Assembly (NCBI RefSeq): GCF_002127535.1
Contig: NZ_MUBJ01000003.1
Location: 98,201 to 162,200, forward strand
Origin: Xenorhabdus vietnamensis
GTDB lineage: Bacteria; Pseudomonadota; Gammaproteobacteria; Enterobacterales; Enterobacteriaceae
Direction: 5' to 3'
DNA length: 64,000 nucleotides
The notes beneath the pieces were generated by a model, which did not search any database, was not told the DNA's origin, and worked only from the letters and a program-made list of their open reading frames with translations. Shown one piece after another: positions 1-14,948 of this stretch. Position numbers and translations under genes: made by a program. How positions within the stretch are numbered: position 1 is the stretch's first letter; every line of letters starts with the position of its first letter.

Positions 1-230
<230 letters not shown>

Positions 231-247
231 ACGGAATTAATATCTTT

Positions 248-270
248 CCTCGCCCAACGTGCGGGCGAGG
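248..270. terminator. Stem-loop between convergent murA and degS
   Basis: CCTCGCCC (248-255) pairs perfectly with GGGCGAGG (263-270) around a 7-nt loop. It lies between two converging genes, so it could end both transcripts. There is no clear T-run on either side, so it is at best a weak intrinsic terminator. Confidence 0.45.
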
Positions 271-337
271 AGGGATTGAGGCCAGGCAACGGGAGCTTTT
301 TCATCGACCTGCCGTGCCTGTTTTAGTAAACATCATC

Positions 338-1399
338 TTAGTAATCATCAAACTCATCAATTGTGACGTCAAATGTGAGGGAAGTGCCATCACGTAGTAC
401 GGTGACAGGAATAACGCTATCGGGATGTATTTCCGCGACTTGATCCATCATTTCGGCTGGTGAGGTTGCAGGCTGGTGGTTGATGCTGGTAATGATATCT
501 CCCACTTTGATTCCCGCTTTTTCAGCAGGACTGTTTGATTCGATCTGGAAAACACGTACTCCTTTAATTTGATTGATGTTATTACCTGATGAGCGAATAT
601 TGAGTAACTCTTGCGAAGTGATACCTATATATCCCCTGATGACTCGCCCATCACGGATCAATTTATGCATGATTGTCGTAGCCAGCTTTGTTGGAATGGC
701 AAATCCCAATCCTTCCGGTGTTATACCAAACTCTGACTTATCGAACGTCAACGTATTGATACCAACTAATTCTCCTTGCGTATTGACCAAAGCACCACCA
801 GAGTTGCCTTGATTAATTGATGCGTCTGTTTGCAGGAAATTCTGGCGACGTGTTTGACTGAGACTGACACGCCCAGTTGCGCTGATAATGCCTTGTGTAA
901 TGGTTTGTCCCAAATTGTACGGATTGCCAATGGCTAACACGATATCTCCCACATGAGGGGGACGCTTAGGGTTAATTGGGATCACGGGAAGGTTTTGGGC
1001 TCTAATTTTTAAGACTGCCAGATCCGTTAGGCTATCTGAGCCAACTAGCAGTGCTTCATAAAAGCTCCCATCTTGCAATGCGATAATGATGGAACCTGCT
1101 TTATTGATGACATGTCTATTAGTGAGAATATAGCCCTGCTCACTCATAATGACACCAGAGCCCAAGGGGCGAAGCTCTCGGCTTTCATGGGAAAAACTTC
1201 CCATATTGCTGCTGTAAATATTAACTACAGCAGGAGCGGCTCGGCGGACTGCTTTGCTGAAACTTGATATTCTATCGTTGCTGCTGTTGCCGCTCAGAAA
1301 GTTTTTTAGGCCACTGGGGCGTAGGGATGGTATAGCGATCAGCAAAATAGCTGCAATAAATAAGCCTATGAGTATAGAGCGCAATAACTTGATCAGCAT
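338..1399 (-). CDS. degS: Inner-membrane site-1 serine protease DegS
   Basis: DegS senses unfolded outer-membrane proteins through its PDZ domain and makes the first cut in anti-sigma factor RseA, starting the sigma-E envelope response. The 353-residue product has one N-terminal membrane anchor (about residues 8-25), a trypsin-like domain with His96 (NRHVI), Asp126 (LTDLAVLKI) and Ser200 (QGNSGGALVN), and a single PDZ domain in the last ~100 residues. This matches E. coli DegS, where the triad is H96/D126/S201. It lies downstream of degQ on the same strand with ~180 bp between, the usual degQ-degS arrangement. One PDZ domain plus the membrane anchor separates it from DegP/DegQ. Confidence 0.95.
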   Translation of the reverse strand: MLIKLLRSILIGLFIAAILLIAIPSLRPSGLKNFLSGNSSNDRISSFSKAVRRAAPAVVNIYSSNMGSFSHESRELRPLGSGVIMSEQGYILTNRHVINKAGSIIIALQDGSFYEALLVGSDSLTDLAVLKIRAQNLPVIPINPKRPPHVGDIVLAIGNPYNLGQTITQGIISATGRVSLSQTRRQNFLQTDASINQGNSGGALVNTQGELVGINTLTFDKSEFGITPEGLGFAIPTKLATTIMHKLIRDGRVIRGYIGITSQELLNIRSSGNNINQIKGVRVFQIESNSPAEKAGIKVGDIITSINHQPATSPAEMMDQVAEIHPDSVIPVTVLRDGTSLTFDVTIDEFDDY

Positions 1400-1501
1400 G
1401 GCATTATTCAGTAGTAAATGGTTGAAAGAAGGATAGCATAGAAGTGAACAGACACAGCGTCATGCTGCGTCTGTCATGGATATGATATTCTTTGTCACCC
1501 T

Positions 1502-1556
1502 GCAAGTTGCTGCTAGCTTTATTGGCTGTGTCGCAACTTGAAATCTATTGGGTATA
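1502..1556. repeat. Short inverted-repeat element, copy 1
   Basis: GCAAGTTGC (1502-1510) faces GCAACTTG (1533-1540), and the outer side continues as aaatctattgggtata to 1556. The same arms, with an outer tatacc(c/t)aatagattt sequence, recur at 3952, 7993 and 8117. It sits between degQ and degS and may fold in the transcript joining them. It resembles the ERIC-like or small non-autonomous intergenic repeats of enterobacteria; family assignment is inference. Confidence 0.6.
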
Positions 1557-1581
1557 GGTTGTGTTCTTTAGACCCAATAGG

Positions 1582-2961
1582 TTAATTATTGAGTAGCAGA
1601 TAAACATTATCGTCACCACGTAAAATGTTCAAGGCGATAATGGAAGGTTTCTCTTCAGTGATTTTACGTAATTCATTGATGTTCCGCACACGCACATTGT
1701 TGGCACCAACAATTAAGTCATTCTTCTGTAAACCAAACTTGGCGGCAGTCGAGTTCGGGGCAATGGAATCCACTTTGATGCCTTGAGTATTTTTTATGGT
1801 GTCATTGCTCAGGGACGCGCCTTGCAGAGCGGTACTCAGTTTTTCCGCTTTGGTTGACTCGCCATCACTGTTATCAAGTGCTACGGTGACTTCAAGTAAC
1901 TTCCCTTTACGCAGCAGACCAATTCTGACTTCTTTGCCTACGGCGGTTGTACCAATCTTCGCCCGCAATTCAGCAAAGCTATTCATTTTCTTGCCATCAA
2001 AAGAAACCAGCACATCTCCTGGTTTAATGCCTGCTTTAGCCGCGGCCGATTTAGGAATGACTTCACTGACAAATGCCCCTTGCTGTGTTTCAACTTTGAG
2101 TGCTTGGGCAATGTCAGATGTCATCTCGGCCCCTTTGATACCGAGTATGCCGCGTTTCACTTCTCCATGTTCAATAAGCTGTGCTGCCAGGGTCTTGGCC
2201 ATATTACCGGGGATGGCAAAACCAATACCGACGTTACCGCCACCGGGGGCGATAATAGCGGTGTTAATGCCGATCAACTCCCCTTTCAGATTAATCAATG
2301 CGCCACCGGAGTTACCACGGTTAATGGAGGCGTCGGTCTGGATAAAGTTTTCCAAACCTTCCAAATTCAGGCCGCTGCGACCCAGGGCGGAAATGATGCC
2401 TGATGTAACTGTTTGCCCCAATCCAAATGGATTACCGATTGCGACAGCGTAATCTCCAACGTGCAGTTTGTCAGAATCAGCGAATTTAATGGCGGTCAGG
2501 TTTTTGGCGTTTTGCAATTGTAAAAGTGCAATGTCAGTTTGTGGATCACGCCCAATGAGTTTTGCTGAATATTCACGACCATCGTTTAATTGAACGCGTA
2601 TTTTATTTGCATTATCAATAACATGGTTGTTGGTCAACATATAGCCTTTATTGGCATCAATAATAACGCCTGAGCCTAGCCCCTTGAATGGGCGGCTTCT
2701 TTGCTCTTGTGGGGGAAAAGCTGGACCGAAGAAGAATTGGAAATCGTCGGGTAATTGGAGTCGTTGATTTTGCACTTCTGTACCTGAGGTATGAACCGTG
2801 ACAACAGAAGGAAGGACTTTTTCCAGCATGGGGGAGAGACTGGGTAATTCTTGAGAGGCCATTGCAGCAGGTAAGGCTGCATTACTTACCACGGGAACTG
2901 AAGCTAAAGACAGTCCAATACTAATAGCGAGTGCGCTGAGCAATGTATTTTTTCTTTTCAT
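1582..2961 (-). CDS. degQ: Periplasmic serine endoprotease DegQ (Do/HtrA family)
   Basis: A periplasmic chaperone-protease that degrades misfolded envelope proteins. From the ATG at 2961 the product is 459 residues: a signal peptide (MKRKNTLLSALAI... ending near SNAA), a trypsin-like domain with His113 (NNHVI), Asp143 (QTDIALLQL) and Ser218 (RGNSGGAL), then two PDZ domains (about 260-350 and 385-455). E. coli DegQ has 455 residues. An in-frame GTG two codons upstream is possible, but the ATG is better placed behind an AAGAGAA Shine-Dalgarno and gives the normal signal-peptide start. Genomic position beside degS favours DegQ over DegP. Confidence 0.94.
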   Translation of the reverse strand: MKRKNTLLSALAISIGLSLASVPVVSNAALPAAMASQELPSLSPMLEKVLPSVVTVHTSGTEVQNQRLQLPDDFQFFFGPAFPPQEQRSRPFKGLGSGVIIDANKGYMLTNNHVIDNANKIRVQLNDGREYSAKLIGRDPQTDIALLQLQNAKNLTAIKFADSDKLHVGDYAVAIGNPFGLGQTVTSGIISALGRSGLNLEGLENFIQTDASINRGNSGGALINLKGELIGINTAIIAPGGGNVGIGFAIPGNMAKTLAAQLIEHGEVKRGILGIKGAEMTSDIAQALKVETQQGAFVSEVIPKSAAAKAGIKPGDVLVSFDGKKMNSFAELRAKIGTTAVGKEVRIGLLRKGKLLEVTVALDNSDGESTKAEKLSTALQGASLSNDTIKNTQGIKVDSIAPNSTAAKFGLQKNDLIVGANNVRVRNINELRKITEEKPSIIALNILRGDDNVYLLLNN

Positions 2962-3201
2962 GAACACGTTCTCTTAATACCTAAGCCAGAAAATGAAATT
3001 TCACTTAAGAGACCTATCTTGTCCGGCATTTAGCCGCCTTGGAAAACACGCTTATTTGGATAGGTTCTAAGCATAATTGTTTCAATGCTGTTATGACTAT
3101 CAATTATTCAGTAAAGTTCACTAATAAAGTCGTTTCAATAAACTTCTTTACAGGTATTTACGCGAATTAAGAATAAAAAAACAAAACTTTTTCTGCTGAA
3201 T

Positions 3202-3244
3202 GAAAAACCCCACAGAGAGCCGTGGTATCCATCGTTACCACGGC
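3202..3244 (-). terminator. Rho-independent terminator of zapG
   Basis: Read on the minus strand, GCCGTGGTA (3236-3244) pairs with TACCACGGC (3219-3227) around an 8-nt loop, and a T-rich GGGGTTTTTC tail follows at about 3203-3212. It sits 12 bp after the zapG stop codon. Confidence 0.8.
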
Positions 3245-3255
3245 AAAGCTCGTTA

Positions 3256-3657
3256 TTATTTTTTATCTTGAATTGGGCGGAATAGACCAGAGGCACCCTC
3301 AGAATAATCCCGTGGAGGCATGTTAGTTGTTATTTTATTTGTCTCAGCTTCAGATTCATTCAGACGATAATTGAAAGGATTATCCTGTACTGGCATGTTG
3401 GGCATCAGTTCATTGGAACTTTTAGCCATGTGCTGATACAGCTGACGGTAATCGTGCGCCATATTATCGAGTAATTCAGCGCTACGGGCGAAATGGCTGA
3501 CCAGCTCTTTGCGGTATTCTTCCAATTCAGCCCGATTTTTCTCCAATTCAACTTGCTGCTCATTTTGTTGGCGTAGCTTTGAGCTGCCAAAACGGACAGC
3601 CAGTGCGCCGATGATAAAACCAATGATTAACCCGATCAGTGCATATTCCCAAGTCAT
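3256..3657 (-). CDS. zapG: Z-ring-associated membrane protein ZapG (YhcB, DUF1043)
   Basis: A small inner-membrane protein linked to cell division and envelope synthesis. The 133-residue product has one N-terminal membrane helix (TWEYALIGLIIGFIIGALAV), then a long charged, Gln/Glu-rich helix (about 25-90) that should form a coiled coil, and a polar C-terminus. The frame is open further upstream to 3741, but the ATG at 3657 has a good AGGAG site (TAAAGGAGTTGCC) and gives the family's usual start. The upstream frame runs through short tandem repeats and is unlikely to be coding. The gene lies between degQ and divergent zapE, as in E. coli. Confidence 0.92.
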   Translation of the reverse strand: MTWEYALIGLIIGFIIGALAVRFGSSKLRQQNEQQVELEKNRAELEEYRKELVSHFARSAELLDNMAHDYRQLYQHMAKSSNELMPNMPVQDNPFNYRLNESEAETNKITTNMPPRDYSEGASGLFRPIQDKK

Positions 3658-3677
3658 GGCAACTCCTTTAGTAACAT

Positions 3678-3741
3678 CATTGTGTTGCAGCATTATGTTG
3701 TAACATTGTGTTGCAACATGGTTCTGCAATATTGTTCGCAA
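3678..3741. repeat. Five imperfect 13-bp tandem repeats upstream of zapG
   Basis: Units starting at 3678, 3691, 3704, 3717 and 3730 follow the pattern cattgtgttgcaa (for example cattatgttgtaa, catggttctgcaa). The array begins about 20 bp upstream of the zapG start, so it overlaps the likely promoter or 5' leader. Each unit contains a TGTTGCAACA-like half palindrome when joined to its neighbour. Function unknown. Confidence 0.75.
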
Positions 3742-4188
3742 TTTATTAGAGCTTTATCCCATTAGGCGGTTTTATTGCAACGATATGCGCCTACTAGGAT
3801 AGGCTCTTGGTATCATGAATGCCACTATAACCGTTAATTTAGTCAGAGTGGAATATTGATTATTAGCTAATGAACCCATACGTTGCTCAATGTGTGTATT
3901 TTATACAAAATTATCAAAATATGCAGTCAAAAATTCGTAACCAAAAGCATGTCTACCCAATGGATTTCGAGTTGCAGTGCGCAGTGAAGCGTCAGTGGCA
4001 TAAGTTGTTCTCTGTTTTCTATTGTTGTGCGTTTACGTCAAAAACAGGAATAAACAGTATGAAGAATAAACAGCATTAAGTACGAATAAACAGTCTGGTG
4101 GTGCTGAAATCAATGGGAATTGGTATAGCCTTTATCTGTAACATACGATACGCACTGAGAATAAAAAATTTTAAGGATCGTTACTTTC
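3742..4188. other. zapG-zapE divergent intergenic region with repeat copy 2
   Basis: No convincing gene lies here; a 69-codon frame at 3870-4079 overlaps a repeat and has no ribosome-binding site. The repeat (3952-4010) is a diverged copy of the caagttgc element: tacccaatggatttcgagttgcag, then gcataagttg. The region must also hold the zapE promoter, but no strong -35/-10 pair stands out. Confidence 0.5.
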
Positions 4189-5316
4189 ATGTCACCGATT
4201 ACACCTTCATCTCTCTATCAATCAGCATTGTCTGATGGTCAGTATCAACCTGACGAAGTGCAACGCAATACTGTTGAACGCCTCGATATTATGCATCAAG
4301 ACCTCATTAATGCCCGGACTGGCCATTCTCTACAATCCAATGGGGTGAAAGGCATGTTGGGCAAGTTGTTTGGTCGGCAATCCCTTAAACCGCTCCGTCC
4401 TGTTCAGGGCCTCTATATGTGGGGAGGTGTCGGGCGTGGAAAAACGTGGTTGATGGATATGTTTTACCAAAGTCTGCCGACTGAAAGGAAATTGCGTCTC
4501 CATTTTCACCGTTTTATGTTACGGGTACATGAAGAGTTAACGGTTTTGCAAGGGCATGAAAACCCTTTGGAAGTAGTTGCTGATGGTTTCAAGGAGCAGA
4601 CGGATATACTCTGTTTTGATGAGTTTTTTGTGTCTGACATTACGGATGCCATGATCCTCGGCACATTGCTGGAAGCTTTGTTTGCTCGGGGGATTGCCTT
4701 GGTGGCAACATCCAACATTCCACCTGATGAACTATACCGAAATGGATTGCAGCGTGCCCGGTTCCTGCCAGCCATTGAACAGATTAAAAAGTATTGTGAT
4801 GTCATGAATGTTGATGCAGGTATCGATTATCGCTTGCGGACACTTACACAGGCCCATCTTTATTTGATACCGCTGACGGAAAAGAATCGGCAGGAAATGC
4901 GTCACATGTTCCAACGTCTGGCTGGGCGAGAAGGGGAGCTGAATCCTGTATTGGAGGTCAATCATCGCAATATGCCTGCAATCAGCAGTGTTGATGGTGT
5001 ATTGGCTATCAACTTCAAAACATTGTGCGAAGATCCCCGCAGTCAGCTCGACTACATTGCTTTATCGAAGCTTTATCATTCTGTTTTATTGCATGATATG
5101 CCGATCATGACGGCTTTGGATGAAAGCGCAGCGCGGCGTTTTATTGCATTAGTAGATGAATTCTATGAGCGCCAAGTGAAACTTATTATTAATGCTGTTG
5201 CGCCGATGGAGCAGATTTATCAAGGTGAGTTGTTGACGTTTGAGTATCAACGTTGCCTGTCCCGGTTACAGGAAATGCAAAGTGAGGAATACCTGAAACT
5301 TCCGCATTTACCTTGA
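4189..5316 (+). CDS. zapE: Cell-division ATPase ZapE (AFG1-like)
   Basis: ZapE is a cytoplasmic AFG1-family P-loop ATPase that acts on the Z-ring late in constriction, especially under low oxygen or high temperature in E. coli. The 375-residue product has the E. coli length. The Walker A motif GGVGRGKT is at residues 79-86, and the Walker B segment ILCFDEFFVSD is near 140-150. A sensor-like ATSN follows. The start ATG lies after a loosely spaced AAGGA. It is divergent from zapG and followed by rplM. Confidence 0.95.
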   Translation: MSPITPSSLYQSALSDGQYQPDEVQRNTVERLDIMHQDLINARTGHSLQSNGVKGMLGKLFGRQSLKPLRPVQGLYMWGGVGRGKTWLMDMFYQSLPTERKLRLHFHRFMLRVHEELTVLQGHENPLEVVADGFKEQTDILCFDEFFVSDITDAMILGTLLEALFARGIALVATSNIPPDELYRNGLQRARFLPAIEQIKKYCDVMNVDAGIDYRLRTLTQAHLYLIPLTEKNRQEMRHMFQRLAGREGELNPVLEVNHRNMPAISSVDGVLAINFKTLCEDPRSQLDYIALSKLYHSVLLHDMPIMTALDESAARRFIALVDEFYERQVKLIINAVAPMEQIYQGELLTFEYQRCLSRLQEMQSEEYLKLPHLP

Positions 5317-5387
5317 GTAATTTATCTTTGTGCATGAGTTTGGCATGAAAGTTATATCAACCAATGGGAGAATTATTGAATTTGGGG

Positions 5388-5416
5388 TCGATTTTTTATC
5401 ATGACTTCTCTATAAT
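5388..5416 (+). promoter_or_regulatory. Candidate rplM-rpsI promoter
   Basis: A perfect TATAAT (5411-5416) is preceded at 17 bp by TCGATT, a poor -35. The sequence after it (cttgcgaccccacgttac) closely resembles what I recall of the E. coli rplM start region. That gives a 5' leader of about 170 nt; in E. coli, L13 represses its own translation through this leader. Confidence 0.65.
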
Positions 5417-5582
5417 CTTGCGACCCCACGTTACAGCAGGATTTTTTATTTCCCAAAAAACTTGCATTAGTGCCGGCATAGGCTATTCGAAGGGGTAGGT
5501 TTGCTGGACATGAGTCGTGTGAACCTCAAAAACAGTTTCTGAACATCGAGTGTTCACCAACGTGTAACTTATAATTGGGTAA

Positions 5583-6017
<435 letters not shown>

Positions 6018-6029
6018 TCGGGATTATAG

Positions 6030-6425
<396 letters not shown>

Positions 6426-6461
6426 TTTATTGCCACAGTTGTGGCAGTGGGTTAAAGTTAA

Positions 6462-6490
6462 AAGCCCGCCATTTTTATGGCGGGTTTTTT
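6462..6490 (+). terminator. Rho-independent terminator of rplM-rpsI
   Basis: CCCGCCAT (6465-6472) pairs with ATGGCGGG (6477-6484) around a 4-nt loop and is followed by six Ts. It lies ~37 bp after the rpsI stop. Confidence 0.9.
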
Positions 6491-6851
6491 ATCTCTTCAG
6501 ATTTTTCATTGTTTGATACTTCTCTGTTTTTTGCCAAGATATAGCGTTTTTTAATGATAAATTCCTGAATTCCAGGATTTCATCATTAATTCTTAATGTG
6601 CTCCCTCACAAAATGTGCAAAATCTGGTAGAGTAGTAATAATTTTTTTGCCTTATCCATGAATTTGCCTGATTTGGCAGAGGTTAACTATGTCTCCAAGA
6701 AATTTCTCGTCACGGCCAGCAAAGCAGTCACTAGAAAAATAAAGGGGATACCTCGCATAATAAGTGTGAAGCAGGATGAGAATATAGGCGAGAATAGCCG
6801 TTGTTCATTGAAGGCTGTTCGTTCTTTTTTTAGATAAACTTGGAGGTTTTC
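6491..6851. other. rpsI-sspA intergenic region
   Basis: No gene is supported in these ~360 bases. The stretch contains a cctgaattccagg near-palindrome (about 6570-6582) and AT-rich DNA that should hold the sspA promoter. A strong Shine-Dalgarno, TTGGAGG, at its end sets the sspA start. Confidence 0.5.
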
Positions 6852-7493
6852 ATGGCTGTCGCTGCCAACAAACGTTCGGTAATGACTCTGTTTTCCGGCC
6901 CGACCGACATTTTTAGCCATCAAGTACGAATTGTACTGGCGGAAAAGGGAGTCACAGTAGAGGTTGAACATGTTGAATCAGGCAATTTGCCTCAAGATTT
7001 GATTAACTTGAATCCTTACCAATCTGTTCCTACTCTCGTTGATCGTGATCTGACCATGTATGATTCTCGCGTCATTATGGAATATCTGGATGAACGTTTT
7101 CCGCACCCGCCACTTATGCCTGTGTATCCTGTCACACGTGGCCAGTGCCGTATGGCGATGCATAGAATTGAAAAAGACTGGTATTCCCTGATGTATAAAA
7201 TTCAGGAAGGAAACGAGCAGGAAGCTAACGTTGCGCGTAAACGGCTTACTGAATCATTGCTGGCTAGTGCGCCTATTTTCAGAGAAATGCCTTTCTTCAT
7301 GCATGAAGAATTCAGTTTAGTGGACTGCTACTTATCTCCGCTGCTGTGGCGTTTGCCTGTCTTGGGTGTTGAGTTGTCAGGTCCAGGCGCAAAAGATATT
7401 CAAATCTATATGCAGCGTGTGTTTGAACGTGACGCATTTTTGGCCTCATTGACAGAAGCCGAACGTGAAATGCGTTTACAATCCCGGAGTTAA
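6852..7493 (+). CDS. sspA: Stringent starvation protein A
   Basis: SspA is an RNA-polymerase-associated protein with a glutathione-transferase fold; in E. coli it lowers H-NS in stationary phase and supports acid tolerance and P1 late transcription. The 213-residue product has the GST N-domain (TLFSGPTDIFSHQVRIVLAEKG; NPYQSVPTLVDRD) and the C-domain ending in FERDAFLASLTEAEREMR, as in E. coli. The ATG at 6852 is chosen because GGAGG lies 5 bp before it; a TTG four codons upstream is inside that site. sspB follows after 3 bp. Confidence 0.96.
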   Translation: MAVAANKRSVMTLFSGPTDIFSHQVRIVLAEKGVTVEVEHVESGNLPQDLINLNPYQSVPTLVDRDLTMYDSRVIMEYLDERFPHPPLMPVYPVTRGQCRMAMHRIEKDWYSLMYKIQEGNEQEANVARKRLTESLLASAPIFREMPFFMHEEFSLVDCYLSPLLWRLPVLGVELSGPGAKDIQIYMQRVFERDAFLASLTEAEREMRLQSRS

Positions 7494-7496
7494 TGT

Positions 7497-7979
7497 ATGG
7501 AGATGACTCAAATGTCTCCACGTCGCCCCTATTTATTGCGGGCACATTATGAATGGCTGTTGGATAATGACATGACTCCGCATATTGTTGTGGATGTTAA
7601 CGTTTATGGCGTTAGTGTTCCGATGGAATATGCGCAAAATGGGCAAATTATTTTGAATGTCTCGCCGAGAGCGGTTGGCAATTTAGAATTGACTAACGAT
7701 GAAGTGAGGTTCAATGCCCGTTTTGGTGGTGTTGCACGTCAAGTTACTGTTCCGATGGCGGCTGTAATTGCGGTTTATGCTCGTGAGAATGGCGCGGGAA
7801 TGATGTTTGAGCCAGAACTCGCCTATGATGAGAACACTGAGTCAGAAGAAATGGATATACCAAGAGCAGATAATTTGGTGCTTATCCATGATAGTAAAGC
7901 TTCTCGCGATGGTGACTCGTCAGATGATGAACCACCTCAACCGCCAAAGGGTCGTCCAACTTTGCGCGTCGTAAAATAA
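7497..7979 (+). CDS. sspB: ClpXP adaptor SspB
   Basis: SspB tethers ssrA-tagged proteins to the ClpXP protease. The 160-residue product has the folded substrate-binding domain (about 1-115: RRPYLLRAHYEWLLDN, NLELTNDEVRFNARFGG, AVYARENGAG), then an acidic flexible linker, and the C-terminal ClpX-binding tail RPTLRVVK. The start MEMTQMSPRRP aligns with E. coli MDLSQLTPRRP. It begins 3 bp after the sspA stop, so the two genes form an operon. Confidence 0.97.
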   Translation: MEMTQMSPRRPYLLRAHYEWLLDNDMTPHIVVDVNVYGVSVPMEYAQNGQIILNVSPRAVGNLELTNDEVRFNARFGGVARQVTVPMAAVIAVYARENGAGMMFEPELAYDENTESEEMDIPRADNLVLIHDSKASRDGDSSDDEPPQPPKGRPTLRVVK

Positions 7980-7992
7980 TTGTCCACAAGGC

Positions 7993-8055
7993 TTATACCT
8001 AATAGATTTTAAGTTGCAGTCAGCGTCAGCAAGGCCGTAACTTGAAAGTCTAAGG
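7993..8055. repeat. Short inverted-repeat element, copy 3
   Basis: tatacctaatagattttaag starts the unit, followed by ttgcagtc; the other arm is gtaacttgaaagt (about 8037-8049). It has the same layout as copy 1 on the other strand and lies just after sspB. Confidence 0.6.
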
Positions 8056-8076
8056 GATCGTTGAAAACGAAAATAG

Positions 8077-8100
8077 AGGAGACACTGAGCTCCTTTATTT
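8077..8100 (+). terminator. Possible terminator after sspAB
   Basis: AGGAG (8077-8081) pairs with CTCCT (8090-8094), followed by TTATTTTT. The stem is short, so the call is tentative; it lies between two repeat copies about 100 bp after sspB. Confidence 0.45.
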
Positions 8101-8116
8101 TTAGCAGCATATAAGC

Positions 8117-8182
8117 ATATATTTAATAGCTTTCAAGTTGCAGCGCAGCTAACCAGGCAGCAACTTGAAAAATTAAAGTATA
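8117..8182. repeat. Short inverted-repeat element, copy 4
   Basis: tatatttaatagctttcaag followed by ttgcagcg faces gcaacttgaaaaattaaag further on. It lies only ~60 bp from copy 3, so two copies are clustered downstream of sspB. Confidence 0.6.
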
Positions 8183-8234
8183 AATAGGTTCTATAAATAA
8201 ATTAATACCATATAGATTACGATGATAAGTTGGT

Positions 8235-8744
8235 TTACAAATAGACGTTACGGGCTTTCCCAAACTCCCACATACAATTTTCGATATTATCTCGATTTTT
8301 TCCGGTATTAGATTTTTCTGCTGCGCTTAAGCTACCCATCATTTTCTTGGCAAATTCTTTCTTTTGTCTCAGGGCCTTGATCGATTGAGGAATACTGCAG
8401 ATATCATTGAGTGAAAGAGTACTGTGTGTTTCTGCCAGTGTTAATACCTCTACAGGGTTTTTAGTCAAGGCAATCGATAAAGCGTTAATGATTTCCTTGG
8501 AAAATCTTGAATGAGTACTAGGGATAAGCTCAAAGGCAATATTTAGCCATTGTTTATCACCGGTCGAAATACTATGGATAATATTGTCCTGCTTATATTG
8601 TTCGTTTATTTCTGCCACAACAGAATTTACCCCTCTTTCTTGTAATTGCAGCATAATTTCGGCAGGCGTAGTGAATTTTGCCATTGATGGCAAGCTTATC
8701 AAGGATATGCAAGAGAAGAAGAGTATCTGTGTGAGTAATCGCAT
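8235..8744 (-). CDS. Secreted protein of unknown function
   Basis: I do not recognise this 169-residue protein. It starts with a clear Sec signal peptide (MRLLTQILFFSCISLISLP, cleavage likely after SMA, residue ~22). The mature part is mainly helical with only two cysteines (NDICSIP and IENCMWEFG), which could form one disulphide in the periplasm. The segment EVLTLAETHSTLSLNDICSIP recalls small helical periplasmic proteins of other enterobacteria. It stands alone between the sspAB operon and gltD, with AT-rich flanks, and may be an accessory gene. Confidence 0.7.
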   Translation of the reverse strand: MRLLTQILFFSCISLISLPSMAKFTTPAEIMLQLQERGVNSVVAEINEQYKQDNIIHSISTGDKQWLNIAFELIPSTHSRFSKEIINALSIALTKNPVEVLTLAETHSTLSLNDICSIPQSIKALRQKKEFAKKMMGSLSAAEKSNTGKNRDNIENCMWEFGKARNVYL

Positions 8745-9061
8745 GTATTTCTTCCAGTTATTATCGTTTTAATGGTCTTTTATTTTATTTCTATTTAATC
8801 AGTTACTTTGAGTAACTTTCTTTCCGAAAAAAATAAACCTTATCGCTGTATTACAGTATTGCACTATTGGTGTACTGCTATAATGAGTGGGAGATTAAAT
8901 CGGTATATTTGGGTTTAGGGTATAAGAATAGTCGTATAAATCTAAAAACTACAACTAATCTGGTAGTAAAAAAAATAAAAAAAACGATGGAATTTTTGTT
9001 TTTATGTGATCTTCTCCGATTAGGGCATCGGAGAAGTCATTAGAAGAAAAAGAATTGAGTA
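8745..9061. other. Intergenic region with hairpin downstream of gltD
   Basis: The only structure is a perfect 10-bp hairpin, CTTCTCCGAT (9011-9020) with ATCGGAGAAG (9027-9036). It lies about 25 bp past the gltD stop but lacks a U-tract on either strand. It may stabilise the gltD 3' end or support Rho-dependent termination. The rest is AT-rich and should hold the promoter of the secreted-protein gene. Confidence 0.5.

Positions 9062-14948
<5,887 letters not shown>

Noticed and set aside
1796..2452. Long 218-codon open frame antisense to degQ
   Set aside because: It mirrors the conserved degQ protease codons, has no ribosome-binding site and resembles no protein; it is a shadow.
3678..3741. 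Possible CRISPR array
   Set aside because: Repeats are 13 bp, imperfect and directly abutting with no spacers; none of the repeat tracts in the window has CRISPR organisation.
3870..4079. 69-codon frame between zapG and zapE
   Set aside because: It overlaps a dispersed repeat copy, lacks a ribosome-binding site and has no recognisable similarity.
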